Shown here piece by piece: positions 1 through 10,244 of a stretch of DNA of 64,000 nt; within the stretch, counting starts at the first letter, position 1; every line of letters begins with the position of its first letter. Origin of the DNA: Bolinopsis microptera (taxonomy: Eukaryota; Ctenophora; Tentaculata; Lobata; Bolinopsidae); NCBI RefSeq assembly GCF_026151205.1, contig NC_087077.1:16652983-16716982 (forward strand). Direction: 5' to 3'. Below the pieces are notes generated by a model, which saw only the letters and a list, made by a program, of their open reading frames with translations, ran no database searches and was not told where the DNA came from. The translations under genes were made by a program, and so were the position numbers.

Positions 1-510
1 GTATTCGATCTCATTCATATATTCCTTTCGGTGCTTGATCAGTTTTATTATGGCATAATATTGAATACAATGAGTTCAGCATCTGATGGTTATGTATTAT
101 GTAGTCGCATAGTCATACTCATAACTTTGTTGATATTTATTTTCTCTGATCGACTGCCAAGAAGCAGTAAATATTAAAACTTAACCACTCTATTTTGTTT
201 TGCTCTTTTGGTATTTTAACCCCCAGTATAACGTCACAGTGATAGATCCCGAATAAAAGTAATACAAATCTGTGATTATTTTTAGGCTGGTAATTCTCCG
301 GCCTCTTGATAACCTTAGGTAATTCAAAGTGGATCTGATAATTTCTATACATGATACAATATCATTATGATTATATAAAGACATTTAAACAGAAACTTTC
401 CGAGACTTACAATTTAGTATTGACATGATGAATGATAATTTCCCCCGACTATTCAATGTTTTATAATGAAAGATCTTAACGCATAATTTATAACCTTCTC
501 TAGACCCCCG
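1..510. other. No gene recognised, AT-rich flank
   Basis: Short overlapping open frames occur on the minus strand near 137-384, but they have no recognisable motif and no splice context. I see nothing else that can be supported. The 3' end may hold the 5' leader of the gene at 511, because a TCTCTAG followed by ACCCCCG just before the start codon could be a splice acceptor. Confidence 0.5.
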
Positions 511-1077
511 ATGAACACATGTCGTATGCACGCTCTCTTCTGGACCATGGTTGTTACCTTAATCCCAGTGATCGTGTCCATAGCCTTGCTGAAACTAACA
601 GTAATACCCAATTACCATGGAGCCCAATTCGAAGTAGGAACATGTCTTCTAAAGAACTCTTCCGATTTCAACGTGGAACAATACGTTTGGAAGGACTGTT
701 TTTGTGGGATTAGCTGCACTGCTAAGTTCCCGTGTATCCCTCTTGTCGGATATTTCACCCCGCTTGAAGGAGGTTCTAAGCGTGAAGGCTTGTTTTACAC
801 CGACTACAGTGCTCTCCAGAAAGACTGCTTCGTGGAACCTGATAAATGTGAAAAAGATAGTTTTGATAACTCTAAAACCGTCGCGTCAGTCATATCACAT
901 ACCTTTCATTTACATTGGGATCAGAGAGCTAGCTTTCACTGTTGGGGTTTCGGGAGAACTTTTTATTTGGAGAATAACTACTCTATAGAAAAGGCGATTG
1001 TGGCATTCTTCACGCCTCTTTTCTTCGTCATTGCAGTCCCCTCGCTGGCATTTATGATTTGGTGTATATATTCTTGA
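511..1077 (+). CDS. Two-pass membrane protein resembling BK-channel beta subunit (KCNMB-like)
   Basis: The 188-residue product has a hydrophobic segment at about 9-31, a Cys-rich loop of roughly 120 residues, and a second hydrophobic segment at about 160-185 with a very short tail. This is the layout of the KCNMB family (two membrane passes, disulfide-rich extracellular loop, usually about 190-280 residues), whose members modulate large-conductance calcium-activated potassium channels. Loop landmarks that resemble the family are a Cys-x-Cys cluster followed by FPCIPLVGYF, the segment CFVEPDKCEKDSF, and a Cys in SFHCW before the second pass. The loop cysteines are even in spacing and suggest paired disulfides. 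Start is the first ATG after an in-frame gap; a possible acceptor lies just upstream, so an untranslated first exon may exist. Insect tipE-like subunits share the same topology and are the main alternative. The family call is by fold and cysteine pattern, not by search. Confidence 0.55.
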   Translation: MNTCRMHALFWTMVVTLIPVIVSIALLKLTVIPNYHGAQFEVGTCLLKNSSDFNVEQYVWKDCFCGISCTAKFPCIPLVGYFTPLEGGSKREGLFYTDYSALQKDCFVEPDKCEKDSFDNSKTVASVISHTFHLHWDQRASFHCWGFGRTFYLENNYSIEKAIVAFFTPLFFVIAVPSLAFMIWCIYS

Positions 1078-1342
1078 AGCTGCTCAGAAATGCTGGCTGG
1101 TGTCACAATGCCTGCCAAATACTAACCTTTTTAACGAAAAGAAAAAAATTGATTTTTTTGATGTTTCATGGGTAAAGTTTCGTCGATTAAATTACATTTA
1201 TGGTTATTTTTCCTAAGTCAGGAAGTTTGGTGTCAGGACGTCTTTTGGCTTGACGACTGACGTCCTCGAACTTACAGCCAATGGCGCTAAAAATCTGTTA
1301 CTCAAAACGCTTGTGTGATTTAAGATGTTTATTACTCATAAC
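1078..1342. other. Intergenic, nothing recognised
   Basis: This is the probable 3' flank of the KCNMB-like gene. I see no repeat or RNA gene in it before the transposon arm begins. Confidence 0.4.
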
Positions 1343-4300
1343 TATAGATGTGGATACTGGCGGGGAGGTGATAATTGTTTGTTTACATTAATAGTGAGCA
1401 CATGTTAAGCAGGCTGAGGAGGTGATAATTGTTTGTTTACATTTTAGGTCGAGCACATGTTAAGCAGGCTGATGAGGTGATACATATTTTGTGTTATAGA
1501 AGGTTTGTAACACTTGTAACGCCTTCTTGTTACCCCCCTTTGAGGACCCCGAATTATTTTCTGAACGAAAGCTCAAAAATAACCGAGAAATCGACCTTCT
1601 TATTAACTCATTTTGATGACTGTTTCTGACCTAAAATTGCACGAAAAATCGATTTAGCTAGGTTTCAGAACCTATAAACACTTCCTGAACCCTCAAAATT
1701 GATGTTTTATAGTTAATACGACCAACAAGCAACATATATTTTGATCCTTCGGTTCTACTCATGACCTAGACAGTTAAGCTGAACCCGACAGATTGAGGCA
1801 ATCCTCACCTTAACTGATCAAACTGGTACTAACACAATTTTCAGATATAAATGTTCTTTGCGATACGTTTATTGCAGCTTTGCAACTTGAGTGAAGACCA
1901 GGTAAGCAACACACAGCAGGTAAGCAACTCACTTTTGGTGACTGTTCCTCACGAACATTCTGATCCTGTAACATATGAACAGGGAGATCGTCTCCTCAAC
2001 AAATCGAACAGGTACTATCACAATTTCCAGAGCACAGCATGATAACAAAGTCAAAAGAAACACAATGAAGGTAGGTTACCAACACCACAATATAACAATC
2101 ATACCAACAACTGAATTAAATTTATTCTGACGACGGGCAGCCCTGATGTGCTCCGTGATCCTCAACGAGCGACCACTTATAATAGAGGTGTTATGTCACG
2201 TGACACTGATCCGTCCAATCACAAACAGGAAAAGTGAGCAGATCGATATCGTGTGTTTACTTTCCTTATCTTTATTTGACCCTCTGTTCACATTGTTATC
2301 TCTACCACATCTTGACTCGGCAAGGTCCGCGTGCAATATCTGCACCGTGGTAAACACGCGTCGCGCCATGATTACGTCATGAACTTGAAATAGTGTGATT
2401 GTTGTACACTTATATAACCGTGCCCATTGCCCACGTACAATACAAACTGTTGGGGGGTGGGGGCGGGGGGGGGGGGGGGGTGGGGTTTAAGATAAACAAC
2501 CGATCTTGATAGTGTGTTGGTCGCTCCTCCAACTGAATGTGATGCTAACCGTTCAATCATGAACGGAACATTAACATTGTTTAGTTATAGCATGTTTCGG
2601 TTTAATTGTTCAATTGCGGAGATTAGTATTATCAAAAACATTTACTCTAATATGAGGTCGCGATTATGAACTGAGTGAGATTCCAAATGATGAACTGTGC
2701 TTTAAGTTTACACCAACTGGAAGCAAAGGAATAATGCATATTATTATATATATATCCATGAGTGCTCCTTTGCTTAACTTAGACAGTAAGTGTTTGGAAA
2801 CAGAATCTAGGACACGACTTCACTGACAAGAACTGTATGTTCCAGGAGGAGGCAGTATACAGGAGGACAAGCATGATTATACCTGACAGAGTTGAAGTAC
2901 TAGTTCAACATGGTGCAGTTCATTTTTGCCAGGTTAGACACTAAAAATTTCAATTTTTGCTGTGTAATTAGTCATTGCCGTTTTAAATATGTAAACTTGG
3001 AATCCTTCTCACAATTGTAATAAGAGTTTGTGTAACTTTTTGTGTTAGGGTTAGGGTCATTCTGGGTGGTTAAGGTTTCAGAGCCAACTAGAAAACGTGT
3101 TGAAACGTCACGTAACAGTTGAGTGTAGAGTGATTAATCATCGTCCGGTTAGTTAAGAATAAGCAGAATAAAAAGCAAATTAAATTTCAGGAGTTACACT
3201 AAACATCCCAGCGGGGATGTGGGGCAAGACTCAGTTCACGCCGGAAGAAGTAGCAGCCAGCAGGAAAGTCAGCATCGCCCGCATCCACGTGGAACGCTCC
3301 ATTGGCTATCTGAAGCGGTACAAGATTTCGGGAAACAAAGTTGTGGCGAAGATGTTGCCTTATCTGAGCGACATCGCATTCGTGTGTGCCCAACTTGTCA
3401 ATTTGAACCCTGTTTTTTAAGGGAGGTGGACAACGATTTTTAAAAAATGACCAGGGCTACTTGAATAAATAAAAAATTATGTTATTATTCTGTTCCTGAC
3501 TGGACGATAAGCACCACAGTCAGTTGGGGGAGAGACCAACACACTATCAAGATTGTTTGACTATCATAAACAACCCCACCCCCCCCCCCCCCAACAGTTT
3601 GCATTGTACATGGGCAATGGACACGGTTACATTGTAATGATCACAGTTCACACTATTTCAAGTTCATGACGTAATCATGGCGCGACGCGTGTTTACCACG
3701 GTGCAGATATTGCACGCGGACCTTGCCGAGTCAAGATGTGATAGAGATAACAATGTGAACAGAGGGTCAAATAAAGATAAGGAAAGTAAACACACGATAT
3801 CGATCTGCTCACTTTTCCTGTTTGTGATTGGACGGATCAGTGTCACGTGACATAACACCTCTATTATAAGTGGTCACTCGTTGAGGATCACGGAGCACAT
3901 CAGGGCTGCCCGTCGTCAGAATAAATTTAATTCAGTTGTTGGTATGATTGTTATATTGTGGTGTTGGTAACCTACCTTCATTGTGTTTCTTTTGACTTTG
4001 TTATCATGCTGTGCTCTGGAAATTGTGATAGTACCTGTTCGATTTGTTAAGGAGACGATCTCCCTGTTCATATGTTACAGGATCAGAATGTTCGTGAGGA
4101 ACAGTCACCAAAAGTGAGTTGCTTACCTGCTGTGTGTTTTCGTACTCTGGTCTTCACTCAAGTTGCAAAGCTGCAATAAACGTATCGCAAAGAACATTTA
4201 TATCTGAAAATTGTGTTAGTACCAGTTTGATCAGTTAAGGCGAGGATTGCCTCGATCTGTCGGGTTCAGCTTAACTGCCTAGGTCATGAGTAGAAGGATC

Positions 4301-4700
4301 AAAACATATGTTGCTTGTTGCTCGTATCAACTATAAAACATCAATTTTGAGGGTTCAGGAAGTGTTTATAGGTTCTGAAACCTAGCTAAATCGATTTTTC
4401 GTGCAATTTTAGGTCAGAAACAGTCATCAAAATGAGTTAATAAGAAGGTCGATTTCTCGGTTATTTTTGAGCTTTCGTTCAGAAAATAATTCGGGGCCCT
4501 CAAAGGGGGTAACAAGAAGGCGTTACAAGTGTTACAAACCTTCTATAATACAAAATATGTATCACCTCATCAGCCTGCTTAACATGTGCTCGACCTAAAA
4601 TGTAAACAAACAATTATCACTTCCTCAGCCTGCTTAACATGTGCTCACTATTAATGTAAACAAACAATTATCACCTCCCCGCCAGTATCCACATCTATAG
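1343..4700. mobile_element. DNA transposon remnant with about 1.2-kb inverted arms (ISL2EU/IS4EU or Harbinger-related)
   Basis: The left arm (about 1343-2532) reads as the near-exact reverse complement of the right arm (about 3523-4700). Shared marks include the outer CTATAGATGTGGATACTGG, a repeated AATTGTTTGTTTACATT motif, and an inner G-run (about 2453-2484) matched by a C-run (about 3578-3593). Between the arms about 990 bp are single copy and contain the transposase exon at 3191-3420. Outside the shared CTATAG the flanks diverge, so this marks the element edge; a TA or TATA target duplication is possible. The open frames within the arms are non-coding-looking. Such long arms suggest a foldback derivative or two elements in opposite orientation. 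Confidence 0.7.
3191..3420 (+). pseudogene. 3' exon of DDE_4-type transposase
   Basis: A splice acceptor (AAATTTCAG) opens a frame that runs 76 codons to TAA. The peptide carries the end of a DDE_4 superfamily endonuclease: a GMWGKTQFTPEEV stretch, then RIHVERSIGYLKRYKI, whose Glu is the third acidic catalytic residue in this family, and finally DIAFVCAQLVNLNP, the usual closing segment. This is the signature of the IS4EU/ISL2EU and HARBI1-like transposases. The earlier Asp-containing exons are not visible in the 650 bp upstream, so the copy cannot encode an active enzyme. It sits between the long inverted arms and probably came from the parent autonomous element. Confidence 0.75.
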
Positions 4701-5067
4701 CAACTTGAATGTTTTTATATTGTTTAGATGATAAACGCCTTTTAGTTTTATGGCGTCATGATTCTTTATATTAACAATAACAATTTATATTTATAGCATT
4801 ATACTTCTCGTTTACTTTTAATGATCGGAACAAGCTAGTAATAGTATTTGGTATTCTGTTAGCTGGATTGCAATACTATTACTAATTGATTGTAATTATT
4901 ATATAAAATTCTGTAGGTGGTTGTGAGTAGCATTAGGAATCGACCGGTCTGGGATTTTGCCGGATATTAATATATTTTGATCGGTTTGCCAGATTCTGCC
5001 ATACCGAAACCGGGAGTTTAACAGAAAAGATGTCAAGCCACCAAATAATTTTCATTGTACTTAATGG
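4701..5067. other. Intergenic, nothing recognised
   Basis: AT-rich sequence between two inverted-repeat elements. I see no coding or structured feature. Confidence 0.4.
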
Positions 5068-6290
5068 ACTAGCCCTGGCTAACATTTCGAGAAGAAAGCA
5101 GCGCGCGCTACTTCGAAGAAATTTAGACGAGTAACATCCGTTAAAATCAGCTTATTCATTAAATTACATTTGTACATAATTGTAGCGCTTTGTCTCATAT
5201 CGTGATCCTCATCCACAATCCATATCATCGTCATTTCATTTAATAATTTACTGAGGTGAAAGCCACGATACGGCCGCGGTGGGCCCACAACTAACAACGT
5301 GATATGACCATGTGTTGATACACGTTGTATAGTGTATATCTTCGGCCGCGAAAAGAGGTATATTATACAACTTCAAAGAAATTTAGACGAGTAACATCCG
5401 TTGCAACACCAAATATTGCCGGAAATTTAAATTCCTTAATTCTTAACTAACATTTAACGGCCAGGTAGCGCAGTTGGTTAGAACGCCTGTCTTACAATCG
5501 TTAGGTTGCGAGTTCGAAACCCACTGACTGCCTGGTCGTGGGGTGAGCGTCGTCGACGTTCAGCTAAGGATCATGAGTGGTCTATGCAGCCCCCCGGTCT
5601 ACTCAGCCGAATACTCGAGAAATCGGGTGTGAGGGTTAAATGAGGAGCTGCACATTGCAGCAAAGTCTCGGACGAAGAAAGTATGGTACACACTACCTTA
5701 ACCGTCACTGGCAAAAAAGATCCTTCGGCTTCCTGTAATTGGCTGGTTGCACTTGTGTAACATTGTGGCTGTTGGAATACACCGAAGTAAAATAAGTGTC
5801 TAGATAAATAAAAAAAATTTGGCAGTTGCGAGCAAAGTGGTCCAGAAATACGTCATACGTGCATAGCGCACTACTTGCTCCATATCTTGATACACGTTGA
5901 CGGATGTTACTTGTCAAAATTTTTTCGAAGTAGCGCGCGCCGCTTTCTTCTCGAAATTTTAGCCCGATGGCAAATACTACGCGTGATTGAAGCTTAGCGC
6001 GCGCCGGGCCAGACCATTAACAATGGTCAAAATACACGTTGTATAATATACATCTTTTCGTGGCCAAAGGTATACACTATTATATATAATATACAACGTG
6101 TATCAACACATGGTCATACTACGTTTAGTTGTTGGTTGTTGTCATACGTTGTATGACCCGCGCACGAGTGCGTGGCTCCCCCTGTATCGTAGAAACTCTA
6201 CATAGTGAAACGCAAACGTGTAGTGGGAGCCACGACGTGATACAAGTTGGTTGTGGGCCCACCGCGGCCGTATCGTGGCTTTTGCCTATA
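5068..6290. mobile_element. Long imperfect inverted-repeat element with a SINE inside
   Basis: Blocks on the left recur inverted on the right. TTTCGAGAAGAAAGC near 5087 mirrors the run near 5940. The block around 5256-5345 (CGATACGGCCGCGGTGGGCC, then a ACACGTTGTAT tract) mirrors 6065-6285. A further copy of GAAGAAATTTAGACGAGTAA lies at about 5372. The middle contains a tRNA-like SINE head at 5459. No open frame of a transposase is seen, so it is a non-autonomous foldback or MITE-like structure with secondary insertions. Confidence 0.5.
5459..5700 (+). mobile_element. tRNA-derived SINE
   Basis: The first 75 bp look like a tRNA gene: a box A-like TAGCGCAGTTGGTTAGAACG and a box B-like GGTTGCGAGTTCGAAACC at the expected spacing, with GGCCAGGT opposed by a CCTGGTC at the end of the head. 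A further unrelated stretch of about 165 bp follows, as expected for the body of a SINE rather than a free tRNA gene. The anticodon arm pairs poorly. The 3' end is not sharply defined. Confidence 0.6.
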
Positions 6291-6405
6291 ATGTTTTATA
6301 AACATTATAGCCTGTACTGCCTACTAGGGTCCCCAGTGCCCAGGTAATTGGTAATGGGTAAGAAATAAATGTCCGTATTTCCTAAAATTAAAAGCTGACG
6401 TTTAG

Positions 6406-6501
6406 TTGTAGGTTTACAACCTACCAGGACGCGCGCCGAGTTAGACTCGTCGACGGTCCTGTATATGGAACAGATATTTTACGAGTATCACCCGTAATTA
6501 A
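6406..6501 (+). mobile_element. Family A short element, copy 1
   Basis: About 96 bp starting TTGTAGGTTTACAACCTACC and ending in GAGTATCACCCG plus a short TA-rich tail. It contains two successive inverted repeats, GTAGGTTTACAACCTAC and CAGGAC...GTCCTG with an inner GAGT...ACTC stem. Flanks ACGTTTAG and ACATTTAG look like an 8-bp target duplication with one change. It forms a near-perfect large palindrome with copy 2. Confidence 0.7.
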
Positions 6502-6509
6502 ACATTTAG

Positions 6510-6608
6510 TTAACAGGTGATACTCGTAAAATATTTGTTCCATATATATATACAGGACCGTCGACGAGTCCAACTCGGCGCGCGTCCTGGTAGATCGTAA
6601 ACCTACAA
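6510..6608 (-). mobile_element. Family A short element, copy 2 (inverted)
   Basis: This is the reverse complement of copy 1, flanked on both sides by ACATTTAG (6502-6509 and 6609-6616). It appears to have inserted into the target duplication left by copy 1, giving three copies of the same octamer. Confidence 0.75.
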
Positions 6609-6805
6609 ACATTTAGATTTTTAATTTTAATCAGCCAAATTGAGGAATTAATTAAAAAATAAATGATACTTGTTTACATTTTTTCTAAGTAGCGCGCGCG
6701 CCGGGTTAGTCCATTAACAATCACAAATCAGTAAAATTGATTAATGATTTTAGTCAATTAGACGGCCGAAAACAGTTAAACGAAAAACAAATAGTAAATG
6801 GATTA

Positions 6806-6890
6806 TTGTAGGTTAACAACCTACCAGGACGCGCGCCGAGTTGGACTCGTCAATATATGGAACAGTTATTTTACGAGTATCACCCGTTAA
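6806..6890 (+). mobile_element. Family A short element, copy 3
   Basis: Begins TTGTAGGTTAACAACCTACC and ends TATCACCCGTTAA. It lacks part of the central hairpin (the CGACGGTCC stretch). The flanks share TAAATGGATTA, but offset by a few bases on the right, so the duplication is less clean than in other copies. Confidence 0.65.
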
Positions 6891-6902
6891 ATCATAAATG
6901 GA

Positions 6903-7073
6903 TTACTGGGCCACGCTCAGCTTACTGGGCCGCGCTCAGCCTGTCATTCCGCCAAATCTTTATTCTTTATGTTAATGAACATAATAGCCTGGGGTCCTCA
7001 GGTAACGCTCAGCCTGTCATTTCGCCGAATCTCTAAATTTTTATGAACATGATAGCCTGAGGTCCCCAGGTAA
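6903..7073 (+). mobile_element. Family B MITE interrupted by a second copy of itself
   Basis: An outer copy opens with TTACTGGGCCACGCTCAGC at 6903-6921, is interrupted by an inner complete copy (6922-7005), and resumes with CGCTCAGCCTGTCATTTCGC to end in CCCCAGGTAA at about 7073. The octamer CGCTCAGC is present on both sides of the inner copy, so it is the target duplication. The outer copy is flanked by TAAATGGA and TAAACGGA, a duplication with one mismatch. The ends TTACTGGG and CCCAGGTAA form an imperfect terminal inverted repeat. Confidence 0.75.
6922..7005 (+). mobile_element. Family B MITE, inner nested copy
   Basis: An 84-bp copy running from TTACTGGGCCGCGCTCAGCC to GGGGTCCTCAGGTAA. 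It inserted inside an older member of the same family, as shown by the CGCTCAGC duplication on both sides. Confidence 0.75.
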
Positions 7074-7495
7074 TAAACGGACGGAAGAAACAATTTTTCA
7101 AGAATGCGCGGCTTTGGCGGCCAGTTATTGACTTATACATTAAATTGAATTTTAAATAGTAATGTGAATATATTAAAATTTAAAACTTTCAAAACGAAGG
7201 CTTATAAATATTATTATATTATGATTGTAAAATAAAGGATAATATTTTAAATTTGTTTCACTAAAAAATTTGTTTCACTAATGTTATTTTCCAAAAGTGC
7301 TAAATCACTTTATCTTTGAAATTTTTCTAAAAGGGCCCCGCTGGCCCCCAAAACCAGTTTGAATCGAATATGTGTATGTATATTATATTATTCTCGGACG
7401 CTAATTTCGAATAATCTCCCATGACCAATGACATATAGAGTTAAAATGCTCCCCTGTCGAGATATTGGCGAAAAACTGTTTCGATCACGTGATAT
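7074..7495. other. AT-rich spacer, nothing recognised
   Basis: No open frame or repeat can be supported here. A short direct repeat of AAATTTGTTTCACTA occurs near 7250-7280. Confidence 0.4.
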
Positions 7496-7504
7496 GACTG
7501 TATA

Positions 7505-7585
7505 TTACTGCAGGCGGCGCTCAGCCTGTCATTCCGCCGGCCGAATCTCTATTTATGAACATTATAGCCTGGGGTCCCCAGGTAA
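7505..7585 (+). mobile_element. Family B MITE
   Basis: An 81-bp copy starting TTACTGCAGGCGGCGCTCAG and ending GGGGTCCCCAGGTAA. GACTGTATA is present immediately on both sides (7496-7504 and 7586-7594), a 9-bp target duplication in this reading. Confidence 0.75.
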
Positions 7586-7613
7586 GACTGTATAAGGAAA
7601 TTGGTATAATTTC

Positions 7614-8300
7614 TTGTTAGGGTTAGGGTTTCAGCATTATATTATCTTGTTAAGGATTGGGTTAGGGTTAGGGTTGGGATCAGATTAGAGGGTTGCGGTT
7701 TCGGATAGTCGCTCAGGGCTAGCTATACAGAACGGGTTGAAGAAGTTACATGACAGTCGAGTGTAACGTGATTAATCCATAATTTGTAGGTTTACAACCT
7801 ACCAGGACGAGCGCCGAGTTGGAACAGATATTTTACGAGTATCACCCGTTAATCCATAATCATCATCCATCACTTCCGAGGCACCTCAAAAGCTATTTAG
7901 GCTATGGTGCTTTTTACGGAGAAATAAGTTATGACAATATACAAATAAATACCAAATAGTGTTGAGTTTGTTATATTTTAAAAGTTTCCCAAGTCAAAAA
8001 TGATTTACATAAATAAAAGTGCACATATTGATTTTAAAAATAAATTACGAAAGATGAAGATTCGGAATGTGCTTTCGCGGGAGATCATATAAAATGTAAA
8101 CTGCACCTTTCAGATTTTAAGAAGCTTGAATAGGGATAATGATTAATCACTCTATACTCGACTGTTACGTGACTTTTTCAACCCAGTCTCAAGCCAGCCC
8201 TGAACGAATATTTGAAACCCTAAGTCCTAACCCTCTAGTCTGATCCCAACCCTAACCCTACTCAATCCTTAACAAAAGCATATGCTGAAACCCTAACCAC
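7614..8300. mobile_element. Inverted-repeat element with telomere-like motifs
   Basis: The left arm (about 7614-7800) contains GGTTAGGGTTAGGGTTGGGA and ends GTGTAACGTGATTAATCC. The right arm (about 8138-8300) is its diverged reverse complement with CCCTAACCCTA. A similar arm fragment lies alone at about 3045-3165. The 340-bp centre is unrelated AT-rich sequence, and the left arm holds a family A insertion. It is non-autonomous; the TTAGGG units are part of the repeat, not a chromosome end. Confidence 0.55.
7784..7852 (+). mobile_element. Family A short element, internally deleted copy
   Basis: A 69-bp copy that lacks about 24 bp of the central hairpin. TCCATAAT flanks it on both sides (7776-7783 and 7853-7860), a clean 8-bp duplication. 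Confidence 0.7.
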
Positions 8301-8321
8301 AGAGAGACTAAAGTGCAAAGA

Positions 8322-8450
8322 ACTGCTGCTGACTGCTGCTAACTGCTGCTAAGTGCTGCTAAGTGCTGCTAAGTGCTGCTGACTGCTGTTGCTAACTGCT
8401 GCTAACTGCTGCTGTCATGCGCCCGCCATTTTCAGCAGTTAGCAGCAGTT
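8322..8450. repeat. CTGCTGCTAA short tandem repeats
   Basis: Degenerate 10-12 bp units of the ACTGCTGCTA and AGTGCTGCTA type, followed by an inverted block (CAGCAGTTAGCAGCAG) so that the ends can pair. No coding interpretation is supported. Confidence 0.7.
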
Positions 8451-8736
8451 TTATGCGTGTCTTTACTGAGCAGCGCATGCTCTAAAAGGGGATGCTCCGA
8501 TCAGCAAACATTCAAAATAGTCAAAAACTGTTTAATCGTTAACGATTAATGATTTTTGAAAAGTAAAATGAGAGCTAAGTAAATTTGGGATTCCTAGCGT
8601 ATATATTAATTAAATATGCCTTTAAAAATAAACTATAAAGGCCCTTTACTATAATAATATCGATGAAGCAAATAATTATAACTCATACTCGACAGCATGT
8701 TAGTCTTGTTCAGCTTTATTTGGGGGGAAGGAAATG

Positions 8737-8829
8737 TTAACGGGTGATACTCGTAAAATATCTGTTCCATATATTGGACCGTCGACGAGTCCAACTCGGC
8801 GCGCGTCCTGGTAGGTTGTAAACCTACAA
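8737..8829 (-). mobile_element. Family A short element, minus strand
   Basis: Reads on the plus strand from TTAACGGGTGATACTCG to GGTTGTAAACCTACAA. AAGGAAATG flanks both sides (8728-8736 and 8830-8838). The central hairpin is complete. Confidence 0.75.
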
Positions 8830-8838
8830 AAGGAAATG

Positions 8839-10244
8839 GCAAGGATAAAAAAGCTTAAAATGATAAATTAAATCAAATCACGTAGTGCTTTCACTAATTT
8901 AATTTATGTCCTTGTATTAAAAAAGGATTGCATCCTATATTTCAGCTGCTTCCCTGCTTTATGACTTTGGTACTGAACCGCCTCCTGTAGTCAAGAAGAC
9001 ACAAATTTTAATTACGGGCTCAAAGAAGCATTATTAGCAATTGTGAATTGCTCATCCTTTACCCTCCTACTATACACAAGTAAAATACAATTTTTAAGTA
9101 AAATACAATTTTTATTTTCCTCAGAAGAATCAATACATATTGAATTATAAAACTCCGATAATTCCATTAACAATGATTAAAAGTTGCTTTGTCATTTGTA
9201 AAATCAAAAACGAAAAGCCGTACGCTGGACGCGCGCTGCATTTTTTCTGCAGCTGCCTAGCTTGTAGCCGCTAACATCAAAGCATTCTCATTGACAATTA
9301 AACTTGGTCAAAGATATTTATATACAATTCCTAAATTAAATCAATAATCATATTAATATGAGTATTCAACACTACTCGACAACAGATATTTGCCGGCCCA
9401 TCGACGATTCAGTCGCCGAAACAAAAATCAAATGTTTGCTTTTTCGTTTCGGGAACTGTTTGAACTCAGTACTATAGCCATTATCCGACTAATCATACTT
9501 TATAATGGTTAAAAAACAAAGTAAAAAGATTTTCCTCGATGGGCCGGCATTCGCAACCGCGAAACGCCAGTCTGTAGTCAGATCGTTAATAAAATTTGAA
9601 CATTTTCGTGGCTAATTCATTGAACAACGCCAGACTTAATATGTATTTAGTATTAAACAATTCAGTAAGTTATCTTTTCATGTAAGTTGTAGTTAGTAAA
9701 TGCAAACCAAACTTTTTTATCAGCCGCGCGCTGAACCAGTGTTGCAGAGTACAAATTGTGTATTTTTTGTACATTTTTTGGTGTAAATTAATTTATTAAT
9801 TTATCACTTGTACACATATCAAAAAATAATTTTATTATAATAAAACCACTTCTGTGAAATGGTTATTTCGATTTTAAATATTTGAACTAAATATGAATTG
9901 TTTGTGGCGTGGGTATAAAATAAAATTTTGTTTTGCTAAAAGTATTAAAACCGGTGTGTGGTTGAAATAATGTTAATTGATCCATAGTACGTAATATAAG
10001 GTGTTTAAGTAACTGGTATAAATATGTTAACAATTCCCAACACATTCGTCATTCAGCTAACAAAATAATGCTAGACTATTCGGCATTTCTTGTCAGGATG
10101 TCATAAAAATCCCTCATATAAATTTCTTAAATGTGTGACAGAATTGGTGGTACCATTTAACGAAAAAAAGTCTATAAATATGGAGATAATAGTCATATGA
10201 AACTATCCTATGGATTGGAAATTCAAAAATTTGGTCAAACACTA
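8839..10244. other. AT-rich spacer
   Basis: No gene is seen. A short inverted pair, GCCGGCCCATCGA near 9393 and TCGATGGGCCGGC near 9537, encloses about 130 bp and may be a decayed hairpin element. The remainder has no structure that I can support. Confidence 0.45.

Noticed and set aside
2146-2382. 78-codon frame in the left transposon arm, mirrored at 3664-3858
   Set aside because: Both lie in the inverted arms, differ in length and stops, and show no domain. They are non-coding transposon sequence.
5459-5535. A free tRNA gene
   Set aside because: The A and B boxes are good, but the anticodon arm pairs poorly and unrelated sequence follows as in a SINE body.
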